Positions 43,511 to 56,820 of a stretch of 64,000 nt of DNA are shown here, piece by piece. The notes under the pieces are model-generated. The model ran no database searches. It had not been told where the DNA came from and saw nothing but the letters and a program-made list of their open reading frames with translations. The DNA lies in the NCBI RefSeq assembly GCF_964355755.1, contig NC_092675.1, positions 10,057,312 through 10,121,311 on the forward strand, read 5' to 3'. Numbering within the stretch: position 1 is the stretch's first letter; the number at the start of each line of letters is the position of its first letter. Origin of the DNA: Antedon mediterranea. Its lineage: Eukaryota; Echinodermata; Crinoidea; Comatulida; Antedonidae. The position numbers and the translations under genes were made by a program.

Positions 43511-45914
43511 CATCTTTAATAAAAAGATCAGATCGAAATAGAAAGTGTAGGCCTATCTATCATAAACAAATAATTTACATTTACATAATTTATTTCAATG
43601 TTAGTATTGTGAATTTGACTGCAACTCTCAAGGAACCCAGGGTCATTGTGATTGCAAATTTCCTGCAAATCTGTTGCAATTTTGTTTTCAAAAACTCTCA
43701 TCTCGAAAATGAATAAGCTCTCTTTTTGTAAAAATTACAAACGTTTGCAAGGTATCCGTCGATTACTTACACCTTACTAACTAACTTAAATGAAATCTTG
43801 CATGGATTGACTTAAATAATAGGCATAAAGCCTTGTGTCAATTATTCTTTTTCAATCGGTTCATCATAATAGGCCTATCGGCTCAATCGACTACCTCTTG
43901 TTTTCTATTATCAAACCTGTCTCTAACAAGTTGATAATCAAACTTTATATTTTCACAAATTACAATCATCGCTTCGTTGTCATACTTGATGTTCGACTCT
44001 GAATAGCCAGTGAAACATAACACCAAATCCGATTTTCACAGAATATTCGATAAAAGAAAATACGCTAAAGAAAATTTCTATTTCAATCAAAGACATGAAT
44101 GAAACATGCGGATATTTATTATTATTATAAAATATGGTGCAGTATCAGAATTATCAGTTGTCACTATAAGTAGAAAACGGCCATTTTGATATTATCGATT
44201 GCTTCATTATGTGTACACTCTTTTGTTTGTGTTTGATGGCTATTAATGTTTTTGAAAATGATGTGAAATAAGTAAATAGAAGATGATGTTGCCGGTTGTC
44301 GAGAACAGTATCAGTTGTAAATTGGTAAAATAACTACAACATTTCTAAAACCAGGTATGTTCAATAATGATAATAAGACAAAATGAAGGAAACTTATAAT
44401 AATAATATCAAACGTTCATTATTATCACCATCATTAGGCCTACTGACTTTTATAAAGTCTATGCAAGGCAATCTAACAACAGGAAGCTGAGCTCCGGAGA
44501 TCAAAGGGCTTATGCCCTCAATTTGATGTTGTTATATTTCCTTGGTCTATGTATGTAAACCTAATCTTTATATTAGATACGAAACAATTGAAAATATATG
44601 TCGACATATATCATTCACTGAGATCAATATGTGTTCCATATGACTATCATATTGATTGACACAGATATTTCGATATGAGATTTTGTAAATAATCCCCTCT
44701 TTGCTTCCATTTTTTGTGAATACATGTAAACCTGTCCAGACTGTGACATGTGTTATAATTGTTGAACTGTTTGTCTGCAATCAGTTATTAGCAAACAATT
44801 GGGTTAGATTTTTTAATAAAGTCATTTAATATGACTGATGTCGGTACATCATGTTTAAACCTTCACTGATCACGTATAAAAGATTTCAACTGTTAACAAT
44901 AGAGGGAGGATTTTCTGTCAATATCTTTCGATCCACTCGAGACTGAGACGCTCCAAAGCGTTTCCATCGATAAAAATCAAATTCTAGAACAAAATTTGGA
45001 ACACAGTCAAAACGAAACCACTAGTAATCGTACTAAATGATACTAGTTTGTTTGGAATACTCAACGTTTTTATATCGATGGTATCACAGTAGTAATATTA
45101 TAGCTTGATACGAAGTTAACTGTGTTTAACTTAATTTAAATCTCATTCAACAAGTATTTGAGTGATAATAACAGAAAACAACGACACTCTAATCAATGTG
45201 ATTCCGGATATGAAAGTGATGCTCTGTATTATAGTATGGATAATTGTCGACAATGAAATGGGGTTATGTTTGATAGTCAAGGATAATTATGATATTAGCA
45301 AAGGTTATTTGTCCGTAACCTAAAACTGTCATGGATATGACTTGCTAACGTACATCAAAGAGAGGAGTTTGATTATGAAATAAGAATTGTTTGAGCTGTG
45401 ATTGGTAATTCGAACACAATGAATAGACTCAACTAAAGCAATTAAATGATGATTAAAATTACAGATTAATGCAAACATTGATCTTTTTAAACTTAGTGCA
45501 ACGCATCTAAAGGACGATGTAAATACACTGATAATACCTTTGATAACAATAAAGGGCGCCGCCAGCGTAGTAACTACAATGATTAACAGTATATATATTC
45601 ATTATAAATGTTTTCCTTCAACTGATCTCTTTTCTTTTCAAATCTTATTTATTTATACCTTTCGTATTAACCAAAATTATATGCACCTAGAAAATGCAAA
45701 TTGAAGAAATTCCATACGTCAAAAAATGAGAAGTATGGAGAAAGAAAACGCAAGAAATACATATATAATTACATAAAAAAGATTCAAAGTAAGTTATTAA
45801 TAAGTTTTGGTTAATTGTATGGAAATTTCATTCCTGATGTCAAAAATAGTGAATTCCAGCACGATTGCGTATATTACTTTGTTTGGAGTTTGTATATGAT
45901 AACTATAATACAGT
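43511..45914. other. AT-rich intergenic DNA, no gene seen
   Basis: No coding region, RNA gene or clear mobile element is supported. Confidence 0.35.
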
Positions 45915-46373
45915 ACTACAGTATGTAGATCAGTATTGAATACTGACTTTTTTGTATATTAGTCCTATAACTATACTACTGTATGTAGATCAGTATTGAA
46001 TACTGACTTTTTTGTATATTAGTCCTATAACTATACTACTGTATGTAGATCAGTATCGAATACTGACTTTTTTGTATATTAGTCCTATAACTATACTACT
46101 GTATGTAGATCAGTATCGAATACTGACTTTTTTGTATATTAGTCCTATAACTATACTACTGTATGTAGATCATTATTGAATACTGACTTTTTTGTATATT
46201 AGTCCTATAACTATACTACTGTATGTAGATCAGTATCGAATACTGACTTTTTTGTATATTAGTCCTATAACTATACTACTGTATGTAGATCATTATTGAA
46301 TACTGACTTTTTTGTATATTAGTCCTATAACTATACTACAGTATGTAGATCAGTATCGAATACTGACTTTTCG
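45915..46373. repeat. Satellite array: eight 60-bp units with a central palindrome
   Basis: The period is exactly 60 bp. Each unit has GTATGTAGATC, then a palindromic centre (CAGTATTGAATACTG or CAGTATCGAATACTG; CATTATTGAATACTG in two units), then TTTTTTGTATATTAGTCC. The centre variants alternate in units 5 to 8, which suggests a two-unit higher-order repeat. The last unit drifts off at its 3' end. Confidence 0.95.
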
Positions 46374-47039
46374 ATATATTTATTTTATAAGGTAAACCAT
46401 TTTCATTATAGTTGCTAGTAACATATGTCAAGAAATCTCTTTTGAGTTGACTCTCTTGGATTTTGTACGCTGACTTTTGTCTGTGTATACTTATATATTC
46501 CAATTAGTGACAACAATAACTTAAAACATCGCAATTACACGGATCGCGGCACCTTTTATGCAACTGAAACTATGGCATCCGTCGCCGAGAAACGCTCAAT
46601 AACTACTGACTTATCACATTTCTTCATTTCCCCAAAAACGTTTTATAGAATAGAAATCTGATAGCAACTTGTGGAAATTATTCAAAAGACGGGAATAAGC
46701 AACAGATCGGATTTATGAAAGCAGGTCTGATTAGATTGCAGAAGAAACGTTTTAATATGATTACAGATTATTGCTTTTGCGATTAATAACTTATGATTGG
46801 TTATATTACGCGTTTTGTTAAGTAATCGAAGATAAAATTGAGTTATATTAATGAATTCATTTTAGATATTGCGGTATCAAAATGTTGCTGTTATTATCAG
46901 CATCACTATATCGTCATGTAATTATGATCTCAGACTATGTAATTAAACCACCCAACCTAGACTATTTCTGTCCATTAACAAATTTCGTTCTTGCCAATAT
47001 TTTCTGCAGAGTAGGCCTAATGTTAGTAAAATACAAGAC
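46374..47039. other. AT-rich spacer, no gene seen
   Basis: Nothing recognisable lies between the satellite and the SINE. Confidence 0.35.
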
Positions 47040-47300
47040 AACGGACAGTAACATTAGCTTGGTGGTTAACGTGCTTGCCTTCCAATATCAAGGTCCAGGG
47101 TTCAATCCTGATCTAGTGCCAGGGTTGTTGACTCTATTGAAAATATTGACAAGAACGAAATTCGTTAATGAACACACAAAAAAACTGTCAATTCCACTCC
47201 CTAAACCTGAAATGAGTTTATAAGCACGATAAAATAGTTTATCCATCCTGTAATTGACGAGTTGCTCGCTGTTGGATATAAAATAATAATAAAATAAAAT
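47040..47300 (+). mobile_element. tRNA-derived SINE, copy 2
   Basis: The head has an A box (TGGTGGTTAACGTG) and a B box (GGGTTCAATCC) at tRNA-like spacing. The body (AGGGTTGTTGACTC, TCCACTCCCTAAACCTGAAA, TTTATCCATCCTGTAATTGA) matches 21061-21245 in the opposite direction. It ends in an ATAATAATAAA-rich tail. Confidence 0.75.
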
Positions 47301-50300
47301 GTATACACGTACGTTTAAAACTCAGGCTGTTTGATTTACTTTACATTTTTAAACCCGATAAACTAATTACGGAAAAGAGAAAATATAGAATTAAAAATAA
47401 CGAATACAGTTACCAGTTACCAAGTAAGTAAGTACAGCATAGATCCCTATAAAATTATAAATATGTATTCAAATAATGTTATTAACATGCAGAAGCATAC
47501 AGTGCAGAGAGCCAAGGAGAATTTAGAGGTGAAACACGTTAATTTGTTTGACTCCTCAAAAGATATAATAAAGAAATTTTAGTCCAATTGGGAAATAATC
47601 CTAATATTTTTTAAACATTCCCAGAGATCCTATTGTATTGTGATTTAAAAATGATAATCCAAGATTTTCCCGGGCTTAGCGAATAAAGCAGATCGCTTAC
47701 AACAAAAAGTGTTCACAAGTCACTAGACTTACAAAGATACTACAAAGAATCTTTATTTTCCTATTCCCCTCCAGTTATTCTCAGCTCTATTACACTATTG
47801 TTGTGTTGATACTTAGTTGCAAACTACACACCATACGTAATATATTTGTTACAATCAACACAATGTATTATATGAAGTTGTTATTTTGTTCACCAGTTCT
47901 TAATGAGAACTTGTGTCCAATTGGTTATCCTATTATTCGCGTTTAACGCGCACAAACGCATGCATATTGGGTTACATAGAAAAGTTGTATACTTCTCTAT
48001 ACAACATTATTACAACTGTGCGGCAACACGCGGCAACGAGTTACAATTACAGAATTTAACTCGTTTACATCGCGTGTACCAATCATGTATCGTTTACACA
48101 GCCACACGTCTGGGTAAACCTTTCCGATAGGTCACTTATCGCGTATCATAATTTCATCAAATGAAATCAAAATTACCATTACAGAAAATATCTCCGTACA
48201 TTTACAAATACAGTAGATGATAAACATGAAAATCGCCAAAAGTGTGATGCCTTTCTTTTATGTGTTACAAAAAAAACTTTGAAAGCTAGTTTATTAGTTT
48301 TAAATAGTGTAATGGCAAATCGCGACTTCTGGCTTAGTTTGAAGCATATGGAGAGTATAAATGTAACAGGACTAGCCCAATTTTGTTCCATTTATGGGTA
48401 TATCATTCTTTAACGCAGACATTGATTTGGTAAGTGATACTTATGAACTATGAATTGTTTACTTGTTGACTTTGGATAGTTCCCACATTATTAGGTTGAT
48501 CTGAGTATTTTCCACACAATTCGAACGGGTGCAGGTGTTTCCAATCACATCTAAATTTCACACTTTTGTTTCCTTTCTAAAACATATTTTTACTAAATGA
48601 CCTTGATATTACGAATGCTATAAATTCACTTTACATTTCATTTGTAGGTCATCTATTCGTATTAGAGAATGGTTAACCTATCCAATGTGATACAGTTAGT
48701 AGGACCTGTTAAAGGCTTTTTTTTGCTTGAAAAAATAATTGTTTTTGTTGAATATGCCATTTTAATGAAAAAAATAATTAATACAGTTTCATTTCCATTA
48801 GGTTTTTTGCAGCAACAACGAATATTGCATTAGAACGGTTTCTTATTCATTATTATATTCATGAGAAAGTTGGAAAATCGATATCGTCAAAGCAGTTTAA
48901 TCTTTTCTATTTAACTGTCAACTAAATTCTTTTAGATTTCCCTTCTTAATTACAGACGCTGCCTATTATTTCTTGAAACGCTACATTTATTCAGATATAG
49001 TTTCGATTTCAGAAAGTGTTTCTCTTTACCAAATCGAATATAAGCATGGCTTAAAAGAGTTCTCACAATGGCCAAACGTAACTGCTTAATTTTAGATTGT
49101 TGATTCATCTCAACAAATCGCTCTTTACGCTCCGATGAACGGCATTTTAGACTGAGTATCTATAACAAAACACAACTCAGTTAGTATTAGAACAATATCA
49201 TAATCGATATAATTAAATGCAATTTCTCCAATTTCATAACCGCCATCGGCTGTTCTTTTCAATGTGATTGTTCAGATACTAAATAGATCCTCTATCAACG
49301 CTGATAGCACCCGAGAGGAGAGCCTTTGCTCATTAAGTAGCTCGGGAAAGTTTAGGTGGTGGTTTTCTAGGCCACATGTTGCTCTGATATTTAAGGTAGA
49401 ATCGATTGGCCCATTTCATAAGATTGTCACAGAGATCTTGTTGCGACTACGGCGCCAATAGAAATAATGCTTAGTGAATATCACCAGATGTAGGATTTCC
49501 TAGTTAAAAAAATGATCGACTTACCTTGGAACTCCACTGTTATCTCAATCCATTGCTTTTTATTGTTCAAATATACAATACAAAGGCACTTGGTTATTGA
49601 ATTTCAATTCAAATATGATTTTCAAATACTGCCAGTTTATGATACAATTGTGATGATTTCAAAATTGTAACATGAAGTACTTTCAGACCTGCAAAGGCCA
49701 CCCACCTACTTATAGGCCTAAAGGTAAAAAACACCATCATTGTAAACGATTCCAAAAAAACGTTAAAAAATGTAAAATTTCCATTCGTAAAATTTAGACA
49801 TATGTTTTAAATATTAAACTTTCTTTGCACATAAGCGCAACTTAACAAGGTACATTGAATTTGTACGGTTGCTAAAACAAGAAAAAAAAGAAATATAAGT
49901 TTTGATAATGGAATGAATACTAATTTAAAATGTCTTGTGGTTGTCCCATATCATTTCTTTCATTTAATTAAATTGTTTATCACCACTTTTTTCATTACAA
50001 ATGTTACTGGATATGTTTAAGGTTACTTGGACAAAATAGAAAAAATAAATAAAATTCATTCCTCATTAATAATGTTGAGTCTTCAACAAATCATAAAAAG
50101 GCTCATTAGCCAGAAGACTTACAACAATTATTATTTTTATATAACGATCTCATATTCTATCGCAGTTGCGTCCGATTTAGCCATTTAATTTAATTCAAAA
50201 GCACATATTGGCCAGGCTTTTGTACGTATATTGATTATATCGAGAGAAAATATGTATCCGACACTATTTGTCCGAATATTATTTATAATAGATGGTTAAG

Positions 50301-50885
50301 CGTTTTCGCATCTCGCTTATTGACGAGATTGTAACATAATCCGAATTCTATTTATCCACTAATGGTCACATGTCTTTAACCAGAAGACCTTCGTGTCAGA
50401 AAAGGTAACAGAAGTAGAGGATAATATCGTTGATGTACATTAAATATCCCAGGCTTTCATTGTTTAAATTATGTATTTCTTATGGTTTATACTCTTAAGT
50501 AGAAATCGATCGTCATAGTTTGCAACATACGGTAATGTATGGGTTGTTTCAGCGATCGAAATTCTCAAAACGTGCTTATGAATTATAGTAATGAAAGTGT
50601 CGAACTTCTGTTATACCTGGACTTGTACAAAAATAGGGTTGGTACGGACTGTTGAACAGTCATGCGATGGTGTTTTAGCATGACTATGGAAAACAGTACA
50701 CAAAAAAGTACATAATACCAAATACTTCGTGCCTCGTAATTTCAAAATTAAAATGTAGCACATACTATCACGCATTTAAATTTGTTTTCTTTTTATTAGT
50801 TAACTTGGTGTTCAGAATGCAATATAATAATAATCATAATAGGCCCTAATTGTATAGCTCATAATAATAAATAAGTTGCGCATTC
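47301..50885. other. AT-rich intergenic DNA, no gene seen
   Basis: No recognisable gene. A short trace near 48735-48770 (TTGTTGAATATGCCATTTTA) resembles part of the GTATTGTCCCCC MITE family. Confidence 0.35.
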
Positions 50886-50886
50886 A

Positions 50887-51417
50887 AGATGTATTGTCCC
50901 CCAAAAACATGAAGATTTATAAAAAAAAAAAGACTTTTAATATGCCATTTTGTAGTGTGAATAATGTTATTAATAATTTCCGTATAAAAAATAAAAACAA
51001 TAATGTATTCACTTATAAAATAAACGATTCAATTTTAACAACCCCATTGACTTCCTTGAGTTAAAAATTGAATGGAAGTGAGTAGCTATTATTGTTAAAT
51101 ATGTATTGTCCCCCAAAACAAGAAAAATGAAGATTATTTAAATCAGACTTTAAATAGATTTTTTTGTAGTTTTAATAAAGTTCACAATGTTTTCACTTTG
51201 CATATTAATTGTTAAATCCATTGGCTGGCAGCCAATTTGACCCTTTTTGCTTTAAATTACAGTCTTTTCAAGTAAATAAATTGTTTGTTTTGTCAAAGTG
51301 GAACTATTTTGTGACATTAAAATTGCATATTCAACAACAACAAAATATTTTTCAGGGGGAAAAATAAATCTGTAATGGCATATTCCACAAAACAGTTTTA
51401 AGGGGGACAATATATCT
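50887..51417. mobile_element. MITE of the GTATTGTCCCCC family (about 531 bp)
   Basis: The left end AGATGTATTGTCCCCC and right end GGGGGACAATATATCT are 16-bp inverted repeats with one mismatch. A second left-end-like sequence (ATGTATTGTCCCCCAAAAC) lies inside at about 51099, so two copies may be nested or joined. It contains the family words TTGGCTGGCAGCCAA and TTTGCTTTAAATTACAG. No coding capacity is seen. Confidence 0.85.
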
Positions 51418-52467
51418 TTATTTAAGTCATTATAAAGTAAAGTTTCAAAACCCCGAATAGATTCGTTCCTGGGCTTACACGGAGTAACTCTAAATGTTTT
51501 AGAACATTCATGTTAGGCCTAACCATGCTCTTCCACTACATACCACAATTAGAAAATCTCTATTGCACTCAATAAAAGATTTCTGTAACTTGTCTATAAT
51601 GCGCAAATGCTTAAGGAACCCGACCTAAATAAAATAAACGTTATCGACCGTGAACAAACATATGTTGTAAACTTTATCAATTTGTACATTGTGGTGTTGA
51701 GTAAATGTGTATTTGTCTATAATGTTTCAATTGCTGTTGCAGTTTTTCTTTATAATTGTAACATAATACGAACTAAAGCAACATTTTCAAATTGTTATTT
51801 TAGATTAACTATTATTATAAAAATCACCAAAAAAAAAATATATTATAATAATTTTAGCTTTTAAGATGTTCTCTTTCTATGAATGAATATATACTCAACT
51901 CTGTCCTGCATATTCTTAATATCAACCGAAAAAAATAATTCAGTGGAAAACTGATTAAATGAAAACAAATAATATGTTTAATTATATTTCGTTGTCTATA
52001 ACCCAAACATATTGATACCTTTTTTTATGATAGAATTATTATAAGCATCCATAGCTTTTGAAACCAAATTGACAATATGACCTAAAGAAATATATTCGAA
52101 ATGAAATTACAACAGTTAGGCTGTTTAGAATTCACGACATGTACACAGTAGCTGATGGTGGATATAGAATGATTAGTAGTTTAGCGTATGACCAGCTGTG
52201 TTTGTTACATACTGAAAACAAGGCTATTTGTGTATGCCACTAATACTAGACGTTTTTAATTAATTGACTGGAAAATAATAGTGTCCCAACTATACCTACA
52301 GTTTCCGTGGATGTGAGCTATTCAAATATGTTAAAAACTGATGAGAAATCAAGCTACTGTAAAACATAGAGGTCTAATCACTATTCCACAATGCTTTGTT
52401 TCAAAGTAGGTCCTATCAATAGCAACTTGACATTTTTTTTGTCGTTTTTATCGACTAATATACTTAA
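51418..52467. other. AT-rich DNA between MITE copies, no gene seen
   Basis: No coding region or structured repeat is supported. Confidence 0.35.
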
Positions 52468-53574
52468 AGATGTATTGTCCCCCTGAAAAATACTTTTTAA
52501 CCATTTTTAGTCGCGTGGAAGCGACTCTATAGTTCACTATGTCGGTCGGTTGGTCGGTCTGTCTGTCTGTCGGTCTGTCGGTCTGTCTGTCGGTCTGTCT
52601 GTCTGTCTGTCGGTCCAGTATCACTATGCGTTTTATCGCTTTCTGACCTTATCTTGATATCAGTTTAATCTAGCTAAGTCATTTTTCACAGTATATTTCT
52701 TATGGCCAGGAATCGATGTGGTTATGTTTTCAGGGTGCGCACGATTTAACGAAATCACGTTTGTAATCATATCTTCACAACCATGAATCACAATTAAATA
52801 AAATTTGGTACTCATAAATTTCAGGGCATAAATCATCATATGGCAATACAATTACGTGCGTAGCGCATGTAACGCATGCGTACGCGTGCTTAAAATTTTC
52901 AAAATTTATTTTCGATGAAATAAGAGTACATTTCAGGCAATTTTAAGCGTTTACAAAATTGTCATGAGTGCGCATATTTTTGCGTGCGCAATGCGCGTTA
53001 AATGTTATTTCGAACTCTTTTTGCCCGATTTCTGTTTTCTTGACTTACTTTTCAACTCGAAATTACGTTATACGAGCACGTCAAAAGTGACAGGCTACGC
53101 ACGTGTAAATTAAAAAAATATAAATGTTTTTAAACATTTCAACATTTTTAAACATGTTCAGTAATTTCGGTCAGTATAGTTCACTATGTCGGTCGGTCGG
53201 TCTGTCTGTCGGTCTGTCGGTCTGTCGGTCTGTCTGTCGGTCCGGTATCACTATGCATTGTAGCACGCGACTTAATGGCTGTTGGCCTTTTTTAATATGC
53301 CATTCAATGTAACATAATAGTTATCTACTATAACCAAAAACTGGATCGAAAAAAAAAAAACTGTACTTTAAAGCAAAAAATTGTCAAATTGGCTGCCAGC
53401 CAATGGGTTTTTGGTTGAATTTAACCATTTATTTTGTCATTTTATAAGTGAAAACATAATTGTTTTGGGGTTTTTTTCTACGGAAGTGATTTAATTTATT
53501 ACAACTATAAATAACATATTCAATTCTGATTTAAATAATCTTCATTTTTCATGTTTTTTGGGAACAATACATCT
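52468..53574. mobile_element. GTATTGTCCCCC-family element interrupted by a second repeat
   Basis: AGATGTATTGTCCCC at 52468 faces GGGAACAATACATCT ending at 53574. The right half (53325-53574) carries the family body. The left half is interrupted by a different repeat holding two (GTCT/GTCG)n blocks, so the structure looks nested. Confidence 0.7.
52510..53262. repeat. Inserted repeat with two GTCT/GTCG tetranucleotide blocks
   Basis: TATAGTTCACTATGTCGGTC occurs at about 52528 and 53175. Each is followed by a GTCT/GTCG run (52541-52616 and 53188-53242) and then by TATCACTATGC. A small hairpin GTCGCGTGGAAGCGAC (about 52510) precedes the first. The blocks vary between CTGT and CGGT units. Confidence 0.85.
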
Positions 53575-53589
53575 TGAACGATATAGATG

Positions 53590-53860
53590 TCTCCTTAAAA
53601 AAGTTTTAGTTGAATATGACATTTTAATAACAGTTATTCAGTTTGAATATAAATCAATGTGATCAGAAAAAAAAATATTTACCCGCAAACACTGTAATTT
53701 AAAGCAAAAAAAATTCAAATTGACTGGAAGTCAATGGGTTTTTTGTTGTCTTTTTATAAGTTTAATATTTCTTTCTACGTAATGAAAACTTGATTAAAAC
53801 CACGCAATTTATTATTCTTCATTTTTCATGTTTTTTTTCATACATCTCTAACTATAGGCC
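53590..53860. mobile_element. Further worn copy of the GTATTGTCCCCC MITE family
   Basis: It contains TTTAAAGCAAAAAAAATTC, GTCAATGGGTTTTTTG, TTCATTTTTCATG and CATACATCTC in the same order as the neighbouring copy. Both ends are decayed. Confidence 0.6.
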
Positions 53861-56338
53861 TAATGTCTACTTTACAAAAAACAGTTTATGGAATATATGA
53901 TATGAATAATAAATGTGGTCGATTTTACACAGTTGTTATAGTGATTTACTCCATGATAGATTATCTTTCCAGTTCTGAGCAACGCTACGCAATATCACTT
54001 TGATTTCGATGTATATTTTAATGTTATGTTGAGGCTATTTTTTATATATTTAGCCATGTCAACTTTCAGATTAACGCGTATTATTCTAATATCAGAAAGG
54101 TTAAAAGTCTTTAGTAACGGTAAAAACTTAATATCTTTTAGTCGCTCGCTGTATTCTTTATTGTGATACTGTGGGTTTTCAAGTCTTTTTCTGATTCAGA
54201 TTATTCGTTTTTCTTCTATATTTACCAAATAGTAAGACAAGATGACCACTGCGATCACATTACAAGTATATTACAATCTAAGCGTTTAGCAAAGACTGAT
54301 TAAGCTCTTTCACAACAAAGATACTTCCTAATTTCTGTCTATCATTAACGATTGAACAGTAAAGTTCACGACATTAGGCACGTTACTCAATCGTCAAATG
54401 TTCTCGTTCAAATATAACTATGGTAGCTGGTGTAAACTGGGCTTCTTGATTGACACCACCATAGAATCTCAGCATTTAATAGACTTTGTATATCGATTAT
54501 CAAACAAAAGAAGAATAGTTGCAGGAGGGAAAAAAGCTCATCGCAAACAGATACATATTATAACTGAGTTTGGAATCTGACGGTTATTTAAAGTTAAGCT
54601 GTTAGCTTTCAATTGTGTCAATCGTATAGTGTTTTAATGTAGGATTTAAATATAGGACGAACGATGACGGATGCATAAATCGCTCCGGGGAGCGCAATTG
54701 GATAAACATGAGTGAATACCTATTTTCATTCCAAGAACGTTTGTAGAAATTGAAGATAAGTTATTAGTGGTAAAAGGATGACAGAACCCACAAAAGACAA
54801 AAAACAATGTATCATGGTTGAACTATCATATTACCGGATCGAATAAAATTACTAATTTAGTTTTGTTTAAACCTGGTGAAAATTTAGGACAACATGTTAA
54901 ATTCTTGAATGAAGTTTCAAAAAATTAGAGAAAAACCATTAATAAAACAAATAAAAAATATATTAACGTATCAGTATTTTAACATGGCCTATTAACAGTA
55001 TTTTAATACTGGCCTAAGCGTTTTTGCAATTTGTTGTATTTTTGTTTGTAGTTTTATTGTCTTAATTATGCTAAGCAAAATCAATTTCGATTTTAAGTGG
55101 ACCAATACAATTTCATGAATCTTGAATCCTGGTTACAGAATATATCTTCCAAATTATTATTTGGGAATGTTTTAAATATTAGATGAGATGAGATGAGAAC
55201 ATTTGTTTAGAAAATTTAGCTAACCTTAAACAGTTCACTCCATTTTATCTAAGCCTGAAAGGCGTATAAGATATAAAATTATAGCATAGGCCTAAATGTT
55301 AATAAATTTTAATTCAAAGAGTATTTTAACTGCTTCACAAAATAAGAATATTAAGATAACTCGTTAATTGCAGTATATTTAATCATTATGACATTTTTTT
55401 TCGGAAATAAACTCTATTATAGAATTCAACTACATTATTTCTTCATTACTGTTTTAAATGACTACTGTAGGCATAGATAAAGTAAAACACGTCTTTCTTT
55501 TGCAGTTTGAAATTATTTAATAAACGACAAAACTAATCCTATTTTAAAATCCTCTATCATCACATTAATTTGATTATCCTTACGTATTTCAATTATCTCA
55601 CAATTATTAATAGTCACGATTATAAGTGAAATCGAGATGTGAAATTATTGATGAAACTTAATTCATAATTTAATAGACCACAACTGTTTGATTGTCTCAA
55701 TTCAAATTAGTAATGGAGATACAACAAAGCAAAATTAAGGTGTTCTGTTTTTAACAAACCAATAAACTTAAATGGTAGTATAATCTGGTTGATTCGTTTG
55801 TTAAAAGGAATTTCTAAATTCATTTACTTCCGCAAACAAGATGATCATTTACAACCAACAAAGCAAAACGTTCAACCATACCATTTTAAAAATGTTAAGA
55901 TTGTATTTTTCAAATTATTTATTTTATCAATATATCGGCTTTTAGGAGTAACAAATGAAGTGAATCAATGTTAGTAATGTACACCATAAGTTCAAACAAT
56001 GTAACAATCTACTTGTTATAATTATGTATTTATTACTGGTAGGACTACACGACTAGATCTCATGTAGGTAACACTTACTTAAGAAAACATTGACATTAAC
56101 ATCAATTTTTACACATTTTTCTTTTTACAAATGTGGTATATAGCCTATGGGTACCACGAATAATTACGAGTATATGAACAAGAAGCCAACCCGACAACGT
56201 TGTTCGACATTGTTACGACTATACGAGTATTAGATATGGATATTGCTTCACAATATAATAATTATAACAATCAGATAAGAAACATTAAAATCTATATTCA
56301 TTCGTAGTAATCAAAATTATGTCTTGTTTTCTATGCAA
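53861..56338. other. AT-rich intergenic DNA, no gene seen
   Basis: No coding region, tRNA or clear element is supported. Confidence 0.35.
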
Positions 56339-56769
56339 TTTAACGGTATGGTTCGGTAGCGCTACCGAAAATGAAAAGCGTGACCTAAATAGAATAGTCA
56401 AGACCGCATCGCGTATAATTGGATCTACACAACTGCCTTTGGAGAACATATTTTCGGATCGTCTTCTGAAAAAGGCAGTGGCTATCAAAGATGATCAATT
56501 TCATCCGGCCTCTAGTATGTTCCAGTTGATGCGCAGCGGTCGGCGATTTCGTTCTATTAAGGCCAATAAGGCACGATTTACAAATAGTTTCTTTCCAGGA
56601 TCTATTAGAGCCTTAAATATGATGTAGACTTTTTTTTGTAATGCTTTTGTTTTTGAGTTCGTGTTGTGTCCGTTGGATATTGTGCTCCGCCAACAGAGCA
56701 AACAGAATTTCTATGTTTTTCCTAAAACAAATGATAATAAATGATACTTGACTTGACTTGACTTGACTT
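56339..56769 (+). mobile_element. Short 3' copy of the Dmbx-A intron LINE
   Basis: It matches 29897-30322 with only a few differences, such as GATCAATTTC for GATCATTTTC. It begins inside the ORF (TTTAACGGTATGGTTCGG), keeps the frame to the stop at 56627, the small 3' hairpin and the (ACTTG)n tail. It ends about 50 bp from the Dmbx-B stop codon and is antisense to Dmbx-B. Confidence 0.95.
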
Positions 56770-56820
56770 AAACAAAGTTTACTGAGAAATGAATACCACA
56801 GATTATAGTTTTTGTAGATG

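Noticed and set aside
47903-48130. 75-residue plus-strand frame beginning with a hydrophobic stretch
   Set aside because: It looks like a short signal peptide, but no family, splice sites or neighbours support it.
49264-49461. 65-residue plus-strand frame with several Arg and Ser residues
   Set aside because: No family and no gene context.
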